A stretch of DNA of 64,000 bases from Bradyrhizobium barranii subsp. apii (GCF_011516635.5 NZ_CP096255.1:62001-126000), one strand, 5' to 3'; shown: positions 26,448-35,471, numbered from the stretch's first letter. Notes: generated by a model not told the origin, from the letters alone. A program made the numbers and translations.

Positions 26448-28079
26448 CCCGCCCTATTCGTGAGAGCGCGGTATTTTGGTCCGACTGGTGCATCCGCACA
26501 CCTCCGCTGACGAGGCGCACAGGATTGCCTTCGGCTTTTCACCGCCTGACGACCGGTACTTTGCAACGCGCTTGAGGGATGGGTTGGGTGAACGCGGGCG
26601 GACGCCCCACCGGTCAAGGACCGAGCGGCAGCAGCGCGCCGGGCAAGCTGCGGATCAGGTCGGCTTCGGGACATGCCGCGGCGAACGCAAGGCGAATGCG
26701 GCTCTTGGTCTCGACAACCCGGGCGGCGATTTTCAAGAGCCGAAGACGCAGCGTCGCGAACTCGGCAGTGGCCAATTCCCGGACTTTGGGAATGGCGTCG
26801 CGCACGGTCAGCATCAGCCAATAAGCGGCGGTATGGAGAACGAGGCGGACTTGATTGGCGAGCGCCGAACGGCAACTGGTGCGATCGGAGGCGAGCTGCG
26901 TCTTATGCAGCTTGATCAGATTCTCGGCTTGGCCGCGCGCGCAATACAGGCTGTCGTAGATCCACTCGGCCGAGCCGACATCGAGGCTGGTGACGACGAA
27001 GCGGATGTCGAGGCCGAGCATCGTCGCCTCAATACGGGCGACGGTGCGTCGTTCGCGATCCCAGGACTTTGCCTTGTGGCGCGTCTCGGTATAGCCGCGC
27101 AGAACCGGCAGGTTCTCGATGGCGCGTCGCGTGCGGATGTCGTCGGCGACCGCGTCGACTTTTCTGGCGAGCGGCTTGGTGCCGGACAGACCGAAGATGT
27201 AGTCGATGCCGTTGGTCTCGCACCACGCCATTGCCTCCGGCCGGGCATAGTGCCCGTCGCCACGGAACGTAATTCGCGTGTTGTGCCACCGCGTCCGGAT
27301 ATGCCGTACCAGGCGGCGCAGATGGGCACGCACCTCGACGCCGCCCGGCGTCTTGCCGGGCCGCAGCACGACCGCCACGGGCCGGCTCTTCTCCGTGTCG
27401 TAGACGTGGATCGGCAGGAAGCAGCGTTCGTCATAATGAGCGTTGAACAGCGAGAGCTGCTGATGGCCGTGGACGACATCGCAGGTATCATCGATGTCGA
27501 GCGTGACGGATGCCGGCTCGCGCGGGTAGCTATCCATCCATGCGTCGACCAAAGTGTAGGTCAGTCGGATCACGTCGCGCAGGCGCGGAGCATTCTCCAG
27601 ACGCGACAGCGTCGGTTGGGAACACAGATCGCGACCCGTGTCCGGCAGCCGTCCGCAGGCCAGCTTGAATGCGGGATCGGACCGCAGATGATCGAGGTCG
27701 TCGGCGTCCTCGTAGCCGCAGCAGATCGCGAACATGCGCGCGCGGAACATATCGACCAGGCTGTGCACGACCCGCGTCGGATCGCGCCGATCCGGGAACA
27801 CCCGGGCCAAATTGTCGGCCAAGCCGAGACGCCGCTCGGCCATCGCCAGAAGCATCACGCCCCCGTTCGAGGTCAGCCGACCGCCATCGAAGGCAGCTGT
27901 GACTTTCTTGGCGTGAACGGCTGGAAACGAGAAGGGCAGAATCGTATCGTCGGTCATGGCGGGCGTGGTGTTCGCGGCTGAAGGTGATGGGGTTGGCTTT
28001 GCAACCGAATCCTACGCCGCATCAGCGCTTTACACCACGCTCGCCAGCCTCTCAGGCGCCCTCTGACGAATAAGACGGG
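26448..28079 (-). mobile_element. IS1380 family element, copy 2
   Basis: The 1632-bp element is inverted relative to copy 1 and nearly identical to it; one visible base difference changes CACGGGCC to CACGGGTC in the coding strand. CTAG flanks it at 26444-26447 and 28080-28083. The flanks joined without it do not form a gene I recognise. Confidence 0.92.
26614..27957 (-). CDS. IS1380 family transposase (copy 2)
   Basis: This intact 447-residue DDE transposase gives the same protein as copy 1 (FDGGRLTSNGGVMLLAMAER, VTLDIDDTCDVVHGHQQ, FRGDGHYARPEAM, GQAENLIKLHKTQ). Being intact and almost identical to copy 1, it probably arrived recently and could still act. Confidence 0.92.
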   Translation of the reverse strand: MTDDTILPFSFPAVHAKKVTAAFDGGRLTSNGGVMLLAMAERRLGLADNLARVFPDRRDPTRVVHSLVDMFRARMFAICCGYEDADDLDHLRSDPAFKLACGRLPDTGRDLCSQPTLSRLENAPRLRDVIRLTYTLVDAWMDSYPREPASVTLDIDDTCDVVHGHQQLSLFNAHYDERCFLPIHVYDTEKSRPVAVVLRPGKTPGGVEVRAHLRRLVRHIRTRWHNTRITFRGDGHYARPEAMAWCETNGIDYIFGLSGTKPLARKVDAVADDIRTRRAIENLPVLRGYTETRHKAKSWDRERRTVARIEATMLGLDIRFVVTSLDVGSAEWIYDSLYCARGQAENLIKLHKTQLASDRTSCRSALANQVRLVLHTAAYWLMLTVRDAIPKVRELATAEFATLRLRLLKIAARVVETKSRIRLAFAAACPEADLIRSLPGALLPLGP

Positions 28080-28122
28080 CTAGTGGCTCTGCACAGTGAT
28101 TTTGACAGGTTGGGTCCGGCGG

Positions 28123-28425
28123 TCAGATTAGCTCCGGCAGGAGTTTCGGATCAATGAGGACCTCGATGCTGCGAGGCGTCCTTGGCTGCCGTCTGATGAG
28201 GCCGGCGCGTTCCAGCGTCAGCACCATCTGGTGAACCGAAGGCGGGCTGACGCGGAAATATTCCTGCATGTCGGTTTCGGCCTGGGGCGTGCGATGCAGC
28301 CGGGTATAGAGGTGGATAAAAGCCAGATACTGCCCCTGCGTGGGCGTGAAGGGTTTTGTCGAAGGACTCACGCCGGCCATCCGATTCAGTTGTTCGTGCG
28401 TGCCTCGAACGAGGAGGCAGGCCAT
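28123..28425 (-). CDS. winged helix-turn-helix protein, LexA/MarR-like DNA-binding domain
   Basis: This 100-residue frame has a single HTH: FTPTQGQYLAFIHLYTRLHR, then AETDMQEYFRVSPPSVHQMV as turn and recognition helix, and LERAGLIRRQPRTPRSIEVL as wing. The fold recalls the LexA N-terminal domain, but there is no protease half. The N-terminal 25 residues are poorly defined and a later start is possible. It sits between two IS elements and its target is unknown. Confidence 0.6.
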   Translation of the reverse strand: MACLLVRGTHEQLNRMAGVSPSTKPFTPTQGQYLAFIHLYTRLHRTPQAETDMQEYFRVSPPSVHQMVLTLERAGLIRRQPRTPRSIEVLIDPKLLPELI

Positions 28426-28463
28426 GAATGTACGCTATCGAGTCGAACTCAGCCAGTCGTCCG

Positions 28464-29810
28464 TTAAGAATCCGAATTGAGCGGGATGGGACATGTGAAC
28501 GTGCGCCATATCCGGATCAGGAACAGGTCCAAGAAATCTCTCAGCCAGGCGAGGATGCGGCGGAAGTTGTGGCCTACGGCGGAGAGGACGACGTTGGCGG
28601 CGTCTCCTGCGCGGCCTTTGAGGTAGCAGCGCCCGAGGTGACCTTCGGCCTTCAGGTGTCCGATGATGGGCTCGATGGCGGATCGGCGGCGCAACTCGCG
28701 CTTGATGATCCCGAAGACGCCGCGCTTCTGGCCGGAGATGAAGACGCGACGTGGATTTTGAGCGTCGTGGCCGCGATACCCCTTGTCGACATAGGCCCGC
28801 TCGATCGGACAGCCGGTGAGTGCCTCGGTGCGGTCGATGACGTCGCGCAGGGTGTGACCGTCATACGGATTATCGGGCAGCGCCCTGACGTGTAGCACGA
28901 ACAGACCGCCGGGAGCTCGGCGGTTGTTGGTGACGATGGAAGCCTTGACGCCGAACTCGTACGGCGCGGAGGCCTTGCCCTTGCCGATGCACTCCACCTC
29001 CGGGGCATGGAAAGAATAAAGCTTCCAGCCGCGTTGGCGCTGCTGCTGCGAGCGGATCTGGCTGGCCCGGCCAAGCGGAAGGGCGAACGCCTCCTCCAGG
29101 GCTGGCTGGCCGTCGATCTTGCGGCGGATATCGCGGATGATCCGGCCGAGCCTTGAGCGCAGGATACGCAACTGCCGCTGATGCCGCCTGAATTGTTTGG
29201 CATGGGCGTAGCGGCCCGCCATCATCGCGGCGGCCTTGGCGATCCGAGAATAGGACTGCCGCAGCCTGACGCCGTGCCTTCTCGCCAGGCGATTGAGCCC
29301 CTTGATGGCCGCATGCAGCAGCTTGGCGTCGGTCGGAAAGGTGATGGCCTTTGGCTGCACCGTGGTATCGACCGTGACCCGCTTGAGGTCCTGGCCGCGT
29401 AACGCGCCGGCCTCGTGCGCCACCCGCAGGCTCTCGGCCAGCAGCAGTTCCAGCTTGTCGCCGAGCCGCTTGCGCCAATGGCTCAGGTCCGATCGCTCGT
29501 GCGGGAAGGCGTGCTGGAAGAACTCTTCGCCGGTGAAGTACTGGAAATACGGGTCGTGGACCCAGCGCTCGCAAATCCCCTCATCGGACAGCCCGTAAAT
29601 CTGCTTGAGCAACAGCAGCCCGATCATGAAGCGGGTCTCGATCCCCGGCCGGCCGTTCTCGCTGTAGAGCGGCGCGATCTCGCCGTCGATCCAGTCCCAA
29701 TCGATCTTGCCGGCCAACAGAACCAGCTCGTGCTTCAGATTGATGATCTGGTCCAGCCGCGCCCGGAACAGGTCGTTCGATCCCGTCGTCTTGTGCTTCT
29801 TCGGTCGCAT
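28464..29810 (-). CDS. IS5/IS1182-type transposase
   Basis: This 448-residue transposase has an N-terminal DUF772-like helix region (PGIETRFMIGLLLLKQIYGLSDE, then WVHDPYFQYFTGE). The catalytic DDE_Tnp_1 core has Asp in KRVTVDTTVQPKAI, a second region YVDKGYRGHDAQ and the C-terminal IIKRELRRRSAIEPIIGHLKAEGHLGR with the probable Glu. GGAGGGGACG lies before the ATG. The frame is intact. It is clearly related to, but distinct from, the split gene at 35820. Confidence 0.88.
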   Translation of the reverse strand: MRPKKHKTTGSNDLFRARLDQIINLKHELVLLAGKIDWDWIDGEIAPLYSENGRPGIETRFMIGLLLLKQIYGLSDEGICERWVHDPYFQYFTGEEFFQHAFPHERSDLSHWRKRLGDKLELLLAESLRVAHEAGALRGQDLKRVTVDTTVQPKAITFPTDAKLLHAAIKGLNRLARRHGVRLRQSYSRIAKAAAMMAGRYAHAKQFRRHQRQLRILRSRLGRIIRDIRRKIDGQPALEEAFALPLGRASQIRSQQQRQRGWKLYSFHAPEVECIGKGKASAPYEFGVKASIVTNNRRAPGGLFVLHVRALPDNPYDGHTLRDVIDRTEALTGCPIERAYVDKGYRGHDAQNPRRVFISGQKRGVFGIIKRELRRRSAIEPIIGHLKAEGHLGRCYLKGRAGDAANVVLSAVGHNFRRILAWLRDFLDLFLIRIWRTFTCPIPLNSDS

Positions 29811-30217
29811 CGTCCCCTCCGATGCAACACAGAATCATGGTCCGCTGCGAAAGGGAATCTGGAGGGTTCTGTGAGGTCGCGCTCACGCGAGGGCGCGGCA
29901 GGCGCTTATGACGCGACCTCATTGAAGCCGGATTGAACGAAGGCGCGGGAGGCTATTCGCGGTTTTGCAGCTATGGGGATTGTTCGAGATCGCCATGCCC
30001 GATCTGCTGGCTCGGCGCGTGAGGCAGAGACACAGGAGTGCGCATCCTGGAAGAGTTGAGATCAGACGCGCTTCGCCTGAGATCGCGATAGGCCTTTTGC
30101 TGCATCGGACGGTTGTTGTCGCGCAGTGTGACAGCACGGATTCGACATCGTCCGCGATGATCGAGACGCTGGGAGCGAAATGACGAATGATGATCGTCGT
30201 GCACGACATGACTTGGC
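29811..30217. other. no gene; IS leader and IS91-type end
   Basis: The first ~120 bp are the leader of the transposase at 28464. From 29930 the DNA probably belongs to the 3' side of the IS91-type module; GGATTGAACGAAG at 29930-29942 is repeated inverted at 32422-32434. No plausible gene is seen. Confidence 0.5.
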
Positions 30218-31468
30218 TCACGATGTGTCGCATCGGAACGGTGATGTTCGAGGGCTGGGGCGTCTGAAGCTATGTCGAAAGCGCTCAATGATGCGCATGA
30301 CGCCACCACAATCGGGACAGGCAGGAACCTCGGCCCAGGTTTGAGCCTCCGAATCCACAGGCGACGGCTGGCCATCGTTTGGGGCTGTTCGCTCATGATC
30401 GAGAAGTTCGCGGCAAAGGGCGAGCTTGGCAGCGCGATGGCGGTTGGCCATGAAGCCGAAGTGGCGGATGCGGTGGAAGCCGTCAGGCGGCGTATGAAGC
30501 AGGAAACGGCGAATGAACTCATCGGGCTTGAGATTCATGATCTTTGTCGCGCTGTTTTGGCGATAGTCCTTCCATGAGAAGGCGACATGATCGTCGTCGA
30601 GTGCGACGAGCCGGCTGTTGGCGATCGCGACGCGATGGGTGTAGCGGCCGAGATAGGCCAGGACCTGTGCGGGTCCGCCGAAGGGCCGCTTGGCGTAAAC
30701 AACCCAGTTGATGCGTCGCATGGCGTCGAGGTGGGCCGCAAAGGCAGCCGGCTCGGCCAGAGCTCCGAGATCGCCGAAGAAACGCAAGGCACCGGAGTTG
30801 AAGGCTGCCGACAGACGTTTGAGAAAAAGTGTGCGAAATAGTCTGGACAACGGTTTGACGGCCAGGAAGAAGTTCGGTCGGCAAGCGGTCCAGCGCGCGC
30901 CATCGGGCGAGAGGCCGCCACCCGGAACGACGCAATGGACGTGGGGATGATGCATCAGCGTCTGTCCCCAGGTGTGGAGGACGGCGACGCCGCCGATCGC
31001 ACCGCCGAGCCGGCGTGGATTGGCGGCGAGCGTCGTCATCGCCTCGGCGGCAGCCTTGAACAGGATGGCATAGACGACGGCCTTGTTCTGGAAAGCGATC
31101 GCGGCGATCGGTGCGGGAAGTGTAAAGACGACGTGGAAATAGGGAACCGGAAGCAGGTCGGCTTGACGCGCGGCGAGCCACGCGGCTCGGGCTCTCCCCT
31201 GACACTTCGGACAGTGCCGATTGCGGCAGGAATTATAGGCAACGCGTGTCGTGCCGCAGTCGTCGCAAGCCTGCATGTGGCCGCCGAGCGCCTCGGTCCG
31301 GCACGCAACGATCGCGCTCATCACGCGCCGCTCGACCCGCCCCAGATGACCGGCATGTACACGGCGATAGGCGTCGCCATGCCGGCGCAGAATATCGGCA
31401 ATCTCGATGGCGGGCCTGTTGGAGCGGATGTCGGAGCGGGTCATGACCCGCATCCCGCTGCGGGTCAT
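30218..31468 (-). CDS. IS91 family transposase (zinc-binding, HUH/Y type)
   Basis: This 416-residue rolling-circle transposase has an N-terminal zinc-binding region (CDDCGTTRVAYNSCRNRHCPKC) and the HUH metal motif in MHHPHVHCVVPGGG. A probable catalytic Tyr lies in VLAYLGRYTHRVAIANSRL. The C-terminus has a second CPDCGG pair. Its start overlaps the end of the recombinase gene upstream, indicating one transcript. Intact. Confidence 0.92.
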   Translation of the reverse strand: MTRSGMRVMTRSDIRSNRPAIEIADILRRHGDAYRRVHAGHLGRVERRVMSAIVACRTEALGGHMQACDDCGTTRVAYNSCRNRHCPKCQGRARAAWLAARQADLLPVPYFHVVFTLPAPIAAIAFQNKAVVYAILFKAAAEAMTTLAANPRRLGGAIGGVAVLHTWGQTLMHHPHVHCVVPGGGLSPDGARWTACRPNFFLAVKPLSRLFRTLFLKRLSAAFNSGALRFFGDLGALAEPAAFAAHLDAMRRINWVVYAKRPFGGPAQVLAYLGRYTHRVAIANSRLVALDDDHVAFSWKDYRQNSATKIMNLKPDEFIRRFLLHTPPDGFHRIRHFGFMANRHRAAKLALCRELLDHERTAPNDGQPSPVDSEAQTWAEVPACPDCGGVMRIIERFRHSFRRPSPRTSPFRCDTS

Positions 31469-32325
31469 CCAGGTGGCGTCACCTCCAGCGACAGGCGATC
31501 GAGCGGGCTCTGCGTCGCTCGGATCGTATCGGTGGCGACCTGCGTGTAGCGCGCTGTCGACGACAAATTATTGTGCCCGAGCAAGACCTGGATGATCCGG
31601 ATATCGGTTCCGTTCTCGAGAAGATGTGTCGCGAAGCTGTGGCGCAGCGTGTGCAGCGTGACGCGCTTGGTCAGGCCCGCAGCCTTCACCGCCGACCGGC
31701 AGGCGGCATGCAGCACGGTCTGATCGATCGGATGATCTTCGTCACGACCAGGGAACAGATAAAGCCGCGGCCGGGCGAGCCGCCAGTAGGTGCGCAGGAT
31801 GCCCAGCAGCTGGGGCGACAGCATCACGTTGCGATCCTTCGCGCCCTTGCCGTGGCGCACCTGGATGACGCCGCGGGCGCTGTCGATGTCTTCGATCCGC
31901 AGTCCCGCAACCTCCGAGGCCCTGAGCCCGGCCGCATAGGCGGTGGTGAGCGCGGCGCGGCTCTTCAGGCTCGATACCGCTTCAAGAAACTGAACCACTT
32001 CGTCGGCGCTGAGAACGACCGGCAGCTTGCGCGGTTCTCGCGCATAGGGAATGCGCTCTGGGATGAGCGCCTCGCCGAGCGTGACGCCGTAGAAAAACCG
32101 TAGCGCACAGACGATCTGGTTCAGCGCCGGCCATGAGATGCCGGTCGAGACCAAATGCACCTGGAAGGCGCGGACGTCTTCCAGCTCTAACCGGTCAGGC
32201 GATCGGCCAAAATAGCGGCTGAACTTCGAAACCGCGCTGATGTAGGATCTTTGCGTCGCCGGCGACAGATTGCGGACGGTCATGTCTTCGATCATGCGGC
32301 GGCGAAGAGGGCTCAAATCGGCCAT
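31465..32325 (-). CDS. tyrosine recombinase (XerC/D-like), IS91-associated
   Basis: This 286-residue tyrosine recombinase has an N-terminal SAM-like core-binding domain (MTVRNLSPATQRSYISAVSK) and a catalytic domain with Arg in AAGLRASEVAGLR, Lys in RHGKGAKDR, His/Arg in LHTLRHSFATHLL, His in LGHNNLS and the Tyr nucleophile in ARYTQV. ATG at 32325 is preferred over 32367. It is the first gene of the IS91-type pair and may resolve transposition intermediates. Confidence 0.9.
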   Translation of the reverse strand: MADLSPLRRRMIEDMTVRNLSPATQRSYISAVSKFSRYFGRSPDRLELEDVRAFQVHLVSTGISWPALNQIVCALRFFYGVTLGEALIPERIPYAREPRKLPVVLSADEVVQFLEAVSSLKSRAALTTAYAAGLRASEVAGLRIEDIDSARGVIQVRHGKGAKDRNVMLSPQLLGILRTYWRLARPRLYLFPGRDEDHPIDQTVLHAACRSAVKAAGLTKRVTLHTLRHSFATHLLENGTDIRIIQVLLGHNNLSSTARYTQVATDTIRATQSPLDRLSLEVTPPG

Positions 32326-32615
32326 CTCGATACTCCTGTCTGAGGGGGTGGGCTCCAACACCCACATCCTCTCAGCCAGGAGGCGATCTATGCCACCTTG
32401 CCCCCTACGCCGCGGCAGCGGCTTCGTTCAATCCACAATCGAATTTGCAGGCTTTGGCGGTCTTTACCTCCCAATCCCTGCAATCTCAAACCGTCTCAAA
32501 TCCGAAAAACAGACTCTCGCTCAATCGCTTAGAGCCTTGTTCACGGACGACTAATGATGGGTTAGTGAGGGCGCCGACCGCCTTGTGAGACGGCCGGCCT
32601 CTCGTGCAGTCCGTA

Positions 32616-33527
32616 TCAGGCGGCGAGTGGATCGCTCAGGAGAACGCCGCCCAGGGATGCCCAGCCGGACCACGGTCCGGAGTGCGGCTTCTTCTGCCAG
32701 ATGTGCCAGAGCGCGTTGTCGGTGCCGCGCGCAAACACTTCTAGCCGGCCGTCGGAATTATCGAAAGCCACCGGATCACTGGTGATGGAGCCGCCCAGAG
32801 ATGCCCAGCGTGACCACGGTGCGGCATGCGGCTTCTCCTGCCAGATATGCCACAGTGCATTGTCGGTGCCACGGGCGAAAACTTCGAGACGGCCATCGCT
32901 GCTGGCGACCACGGCGGGATCGCTGGTGATGGCGCCACCCAGGGATGCCCAGCTTGACCACGGTCCGGCATGCGGCTCCTCTTGCCAGATGTGCCACAGC
33001 GCATTGTCAGAGCCACGGGCGAACACTTCGAGACGGCCATCGGAATTGATGAACACCTCGGGGTCGCCGGTGATCTCGCCGCCAAGCGAGGCCCAGCCTG
33101 ACCACGGACCGGCATGTGGCTTCTCCTGCCAGATGTGCCAGAGCGCGTTGTCGGTGCCGCGCGCAAACACTTCTAGCCGGCCGTCGCTGTTGGCGATCGC
33201 AGCGGGATCGCTGGTGATGGCGCCGCCGAGCGAGGCCCAGCCCGACCACGGTCCGGCATGTGGCCTGTCCTGCCAGATGTGCCAGAGTGAATTATCGGTT
33301 CCGCGCGCAAAGACCTCCAGCCGACCTTCGGAATTATCGACACTGGACGGCGAGCTGGTGAGAACGCCGCCAAGCGAGGCCCAACTCGACCATGGCCCCG
33401 AGTGCGGTTTTTCCTGCCAGACGTGCCAGAGCGCCCTGTCGGTTCCGAGACCGAACACCTCCAATCGTCCATCGGAATTCTCTGTCACTGATACCGAGTG
33501 GGTAAGCGCCGCTGCTGCGTTTGTCAT
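32616..33527 (-). CDS. PLL-type beta-propeller lectin (DUF346 repeats)
   Basis: This 303-residue protein is almost wholly six tandem ~48-residue repeats of the form NSDGRLEVFARGTDNALWHI followed by WQEKPHAGPWSGWASLGG. These repeats match DUF346/PLL-type units, each a propeller blade; the characterised members (Photorhabdus PLL, PHL) bind fucose or methylated sugars between blades. ATG at 33527 follows CGGAG; an upstream ATG at 33578 adds 17 residues without a site. No signal peptide is visible. The repeats are nearly identical, most strongly repeats 2-6, which suggests recent expansion or conversion. It stands alone among IS elements. A long frame on the opposite strand is a shadow. Confidence 0.8.
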   Translation of the reverse strand: MTNAAAALTHSVSVTENSDGRLEVFGLGTDRALWHVWQEKPHSGPWSSWASLGGVLTSSPSSVDNSEGRLEVFARGTDNSLWHIWQDRPHAGPWSGWASLGGAITSDPAAIANSDGRLEVFARGTDNALWHIWQEKPHAGPWSGWASLGGEITGDPEVFINSDGRLEVFARGSDNALWHIWQEEPHAGPWSSWASLGGAITSDPAVVASSDGRLEVFARGTDNALWHIWQEKPHAAPWSRWASLGGSITSDPVAFDNSDGRLEVFARGTDNALWHIWQKKPHSGPWSGWASLGGVLLSDPLAA

Positions 33528-34135
33528 TACAATCTCCGATTGTATATGTGCAATGAGGGAACAATCTGCACCAAGCAATCTAAAGTAGCATTATCGTTTC
33601 ACACTGCGATACGCCGACAAGTTGGTCTCGCGTGAAAGTGATCCGCGCGCTCAAGTTCCCTGCATTCTCACTCGCATTTGCTGCAGTGAGCGAAGCACAC
33701 ACGTCCTTGCGATCATGGAACCTCTGATAGCGGTGTACAAAAGTCGGGTTCGGAAATAATGGCGTCGACTAATGACCCGACGGGCAAAACAACTCGATCG
33801 ATCGGAAACCACGCCAGGCTTTTAGCCCAAATATCTGTCTCCCGTTGCGTATCCCGTCCTCATTTCAGAGAGACGCTTCGCGATCGGCACGAACGTTGAG
33901 AACGGATGCGGTGGACGCCGGGATGTTCAGCTTGCATGCCGCACGGAGGAAGACATCTTGACTGACGGCCAAGTCGTGTGGTCCTGATTCCCCGACGCTG
34001 GGATCAGGCCTGCCTGGACCGATGATCCGGCAGGCGACGGAGGCTAACAAGTCTGGCGCTCCGGGGAGCACGAAGCAGCTGTTAACACCACCGCGCAGGG
34101 AATGTCGGATGTTTCGACGTACCTCTGGTGACCAT
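33528..34135. other. no recognised gene; lectin upstream region
   Basis: About 600 bp of lower-GC DNA lie between the lectin start and the IS701 remnant. Only short frames occur, the longest being a 68-codon minus-strand frame at 33865-34071 that I do not recognise. I see no tts box or other defined operator near the lectin. Confidence 0.5.
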
Positions 34136-34600
34136 TCTTATTGAGTCAGAAAGCCACAGGGGGTGAGGCTTCGGCTCGCGTAGCTTGAGCCGATTCGTTT
34201 TTCAGCTTGGGGGCTTGAATGGATATTGAAGGACGGAGCAGCGCGGAGCGGTTTTCGGCGTATGTTGAGGAGCTTGTGAGAGTGATGATCGGTCATGCCG
34301 ATCGGGCGAAGCCGCTGCCGGATTATTGCATCAGCCGCCTACGGATTCCTAATCTCCGAGTGGGAGGCGATTCCCCTCTCAGCGCCGCGTTCCTCCGCGC
34401 GCTTACAAAGGTCTCGCCTTCCCTCACGTTATCGATCCCGCCGATCCCCCGCTCAGAACCGAGCGTCACATCTCCAACTCCATCACTACCATGCGCAGAA
34501 GACTGGCCGCCGAGATCATCGAGCGCCTGTTCCGATGCCCATGCTGCGCACGGGCAACCAAACAAACCCGTTCATCACGGAACTTGTGACACAGTAAGAG
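34136..34600 (+). mobile_element. internally deleted IS701-like element (miniature derivative)
   Basis: The left end TCTTATTGAGTCAGAAAGCC and right end TTGTGACACAGTAAGA match the IS701 copies at 416 and 1946. Inside, the first ~35 transposase codons (FSAYVEELVRVMIGHADRAK) join directly to the last ~50 codons (AAYGFLISEWEAIP), so ~1 kb of the gene is missing. At 465 bp it could only move in trans. The CTAG flanks seen for the full copies are absent. Confidence 0.85.
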
Positions 34601-35113
34601 GAGGTCCACAGCTGGCAGGGGCCATATCCCTTCAGGCCGGCCTAAACTAGAAAGCTTCGGCGCGGAAGCGCAGGCAGGGTCAGTCAATATCGCTTCAGAA
34701 GCTGAATCTGATATTGCGTATCCATGTGCTGCTGAAACTCAACAAGCAGCGCGGCCTGTTCCTCAGTTAATGGCGTTAGCTGTGGCATGATTGCTGTTGA
34801 TCTTCAGGCGTGCTCCGCAGCCATACTGACGGCTTCCAGCTCGGCCGCGTGTAGCCAACCAGCCAACGATACAGCGGTTATGAGCTCGGCGAGCGTGTGC
34901 CCTACTCGTGCCAGCGCGCATTCGACCGTGGGATGGGTGCAGCAATCACGCTTTCGCCGTCAATTACTTAAGAACCAAGCAGAGGATATCCGGGCTGGTC
35001 ACCGCGCGCATGATGCCGGCGGACTTCGCCAAGCCGTCCTGCACAAAACCGACGGAAAATCCGGGAAGAGCGTACCTACGGCGCTGACCCGCGCGACGTG
35101 AAGGGCTGAGGCC
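34601..35113 (-). other. intergenic; two weak small frames on the minus strand
   Basis: A 34-codon frame at 34685-34789 (MPQLTPLTEEQAALLVEFQQ start) and, just upstream, a frame ending at 34806 (RVGHTLAELITAVSLAGWLH, AAELEAVSMAAEHA) have amphipathic, protein-like composition and could be an ordered pair. The upstream one lacks a start codon. Neither matches a family I know. Confidence 0.25.
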
Positions 35114-35467
35114 ATGGCCAGAGACTTTTACGATCGAAGCGGCCGCGCAACCCATTACATCGATGACAACGGGACCATGTATACGTGGTCTGGCCAAACT
35201 GTTGGCTTTGTGAAAGGAGAGAGCGTCTACACGAATAGCGGACGCTATGTTGCAAGGCTGCACAACGGTTGGATCCGCGACTCAGGTGGAAATGCAATTG
35301 CATTCACGGATGGTGCATCGGGCGGCCCCCTTCCGCCGATGCGATCAATCCCGTCGATAAAGAGCGTCCCGAGCATTCCACCGATTTGAGCGATTCCCTC
35401 AATTCCGCCCATTCCAGCTATACCGACCCTTTCCTGGAGCGGGCTGACATTGCACGATCTGTTCTGA
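35114..35467 (+). pseudogene. 4-fold beta-flower-like protein, cut by an in-frame TGA
   Basis: The first 91 codons (MARDFYDRSGRATHYIDDNG, VGFVKGESVYTNSGRYVARL, HNGWIRDSGGNAIAFTDGA) show four short Y/F-x-x-x-G beta repeats like the '4-fold beta flower' domain, whose role is unknown to me. A Pro-Ile-rich tail follows (SIPSIKSVPSIPPI) and meets TGA at 35387-35389. The same frame continues AIPSIPPIPAIPTLSWSGLT to a second stop at 35467, which looks like the natural tail. One base change would restore a ~117-residue protein. Whether the short form works is unclear. Confidence 0.6.
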
Positions 35468-35471
35468 GACA

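Larger units (their letters stand above)
29930..32434 (-). mobile_element. IS91-type element with Y-transposase and tyrosine recombinase genes
   Basis: Two genes overlapping by 4 bp lie between a 13-bp inverted repeat, GGATTGAACGAAG (29930-29942) and its complement (32422-32434). The pairing of an IS91 transposase with a XerC-like recombinase is known from several IS91-group elements. The exact ends are a proposal, since IS91 ends are usually dissimilar. Confidence 0.55.
28453..32553 (-). mobile_element. possible IS5/IS1182-type element split by an IS91-type insertion
   Basis: The ends CAGTCGTCCGTTAAGAA (28453) and TTGTTCACGGACGACTA (ending 32553) are inverted relative to each other and match the ends of the IS5/IS1182-type element at 35648-38623. 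Between them lie one IS5/IS1182-type transposase (28464-29810) and a complete IS91-type module (about 29930-32434). Removing the latter leaves a transposase with a ~240-bp leader, close to that of the other copy. This is an inference from end matching. Confidence 0.5.

Noticed and set aside
32701..33588. A 295-codon open frame on the plus strand with regular repeats
   Set aside because: It is the complement of the six lectin repeats; the repetition keeps it open. The lectin frame has the ribosome site and a known repeat family.
34219..34650. A 143-codon frame as a gene
   Set aside because: It begins with IS701 transposase codons, then passes out of frame through the deletion joint; it is part of the miniature element.
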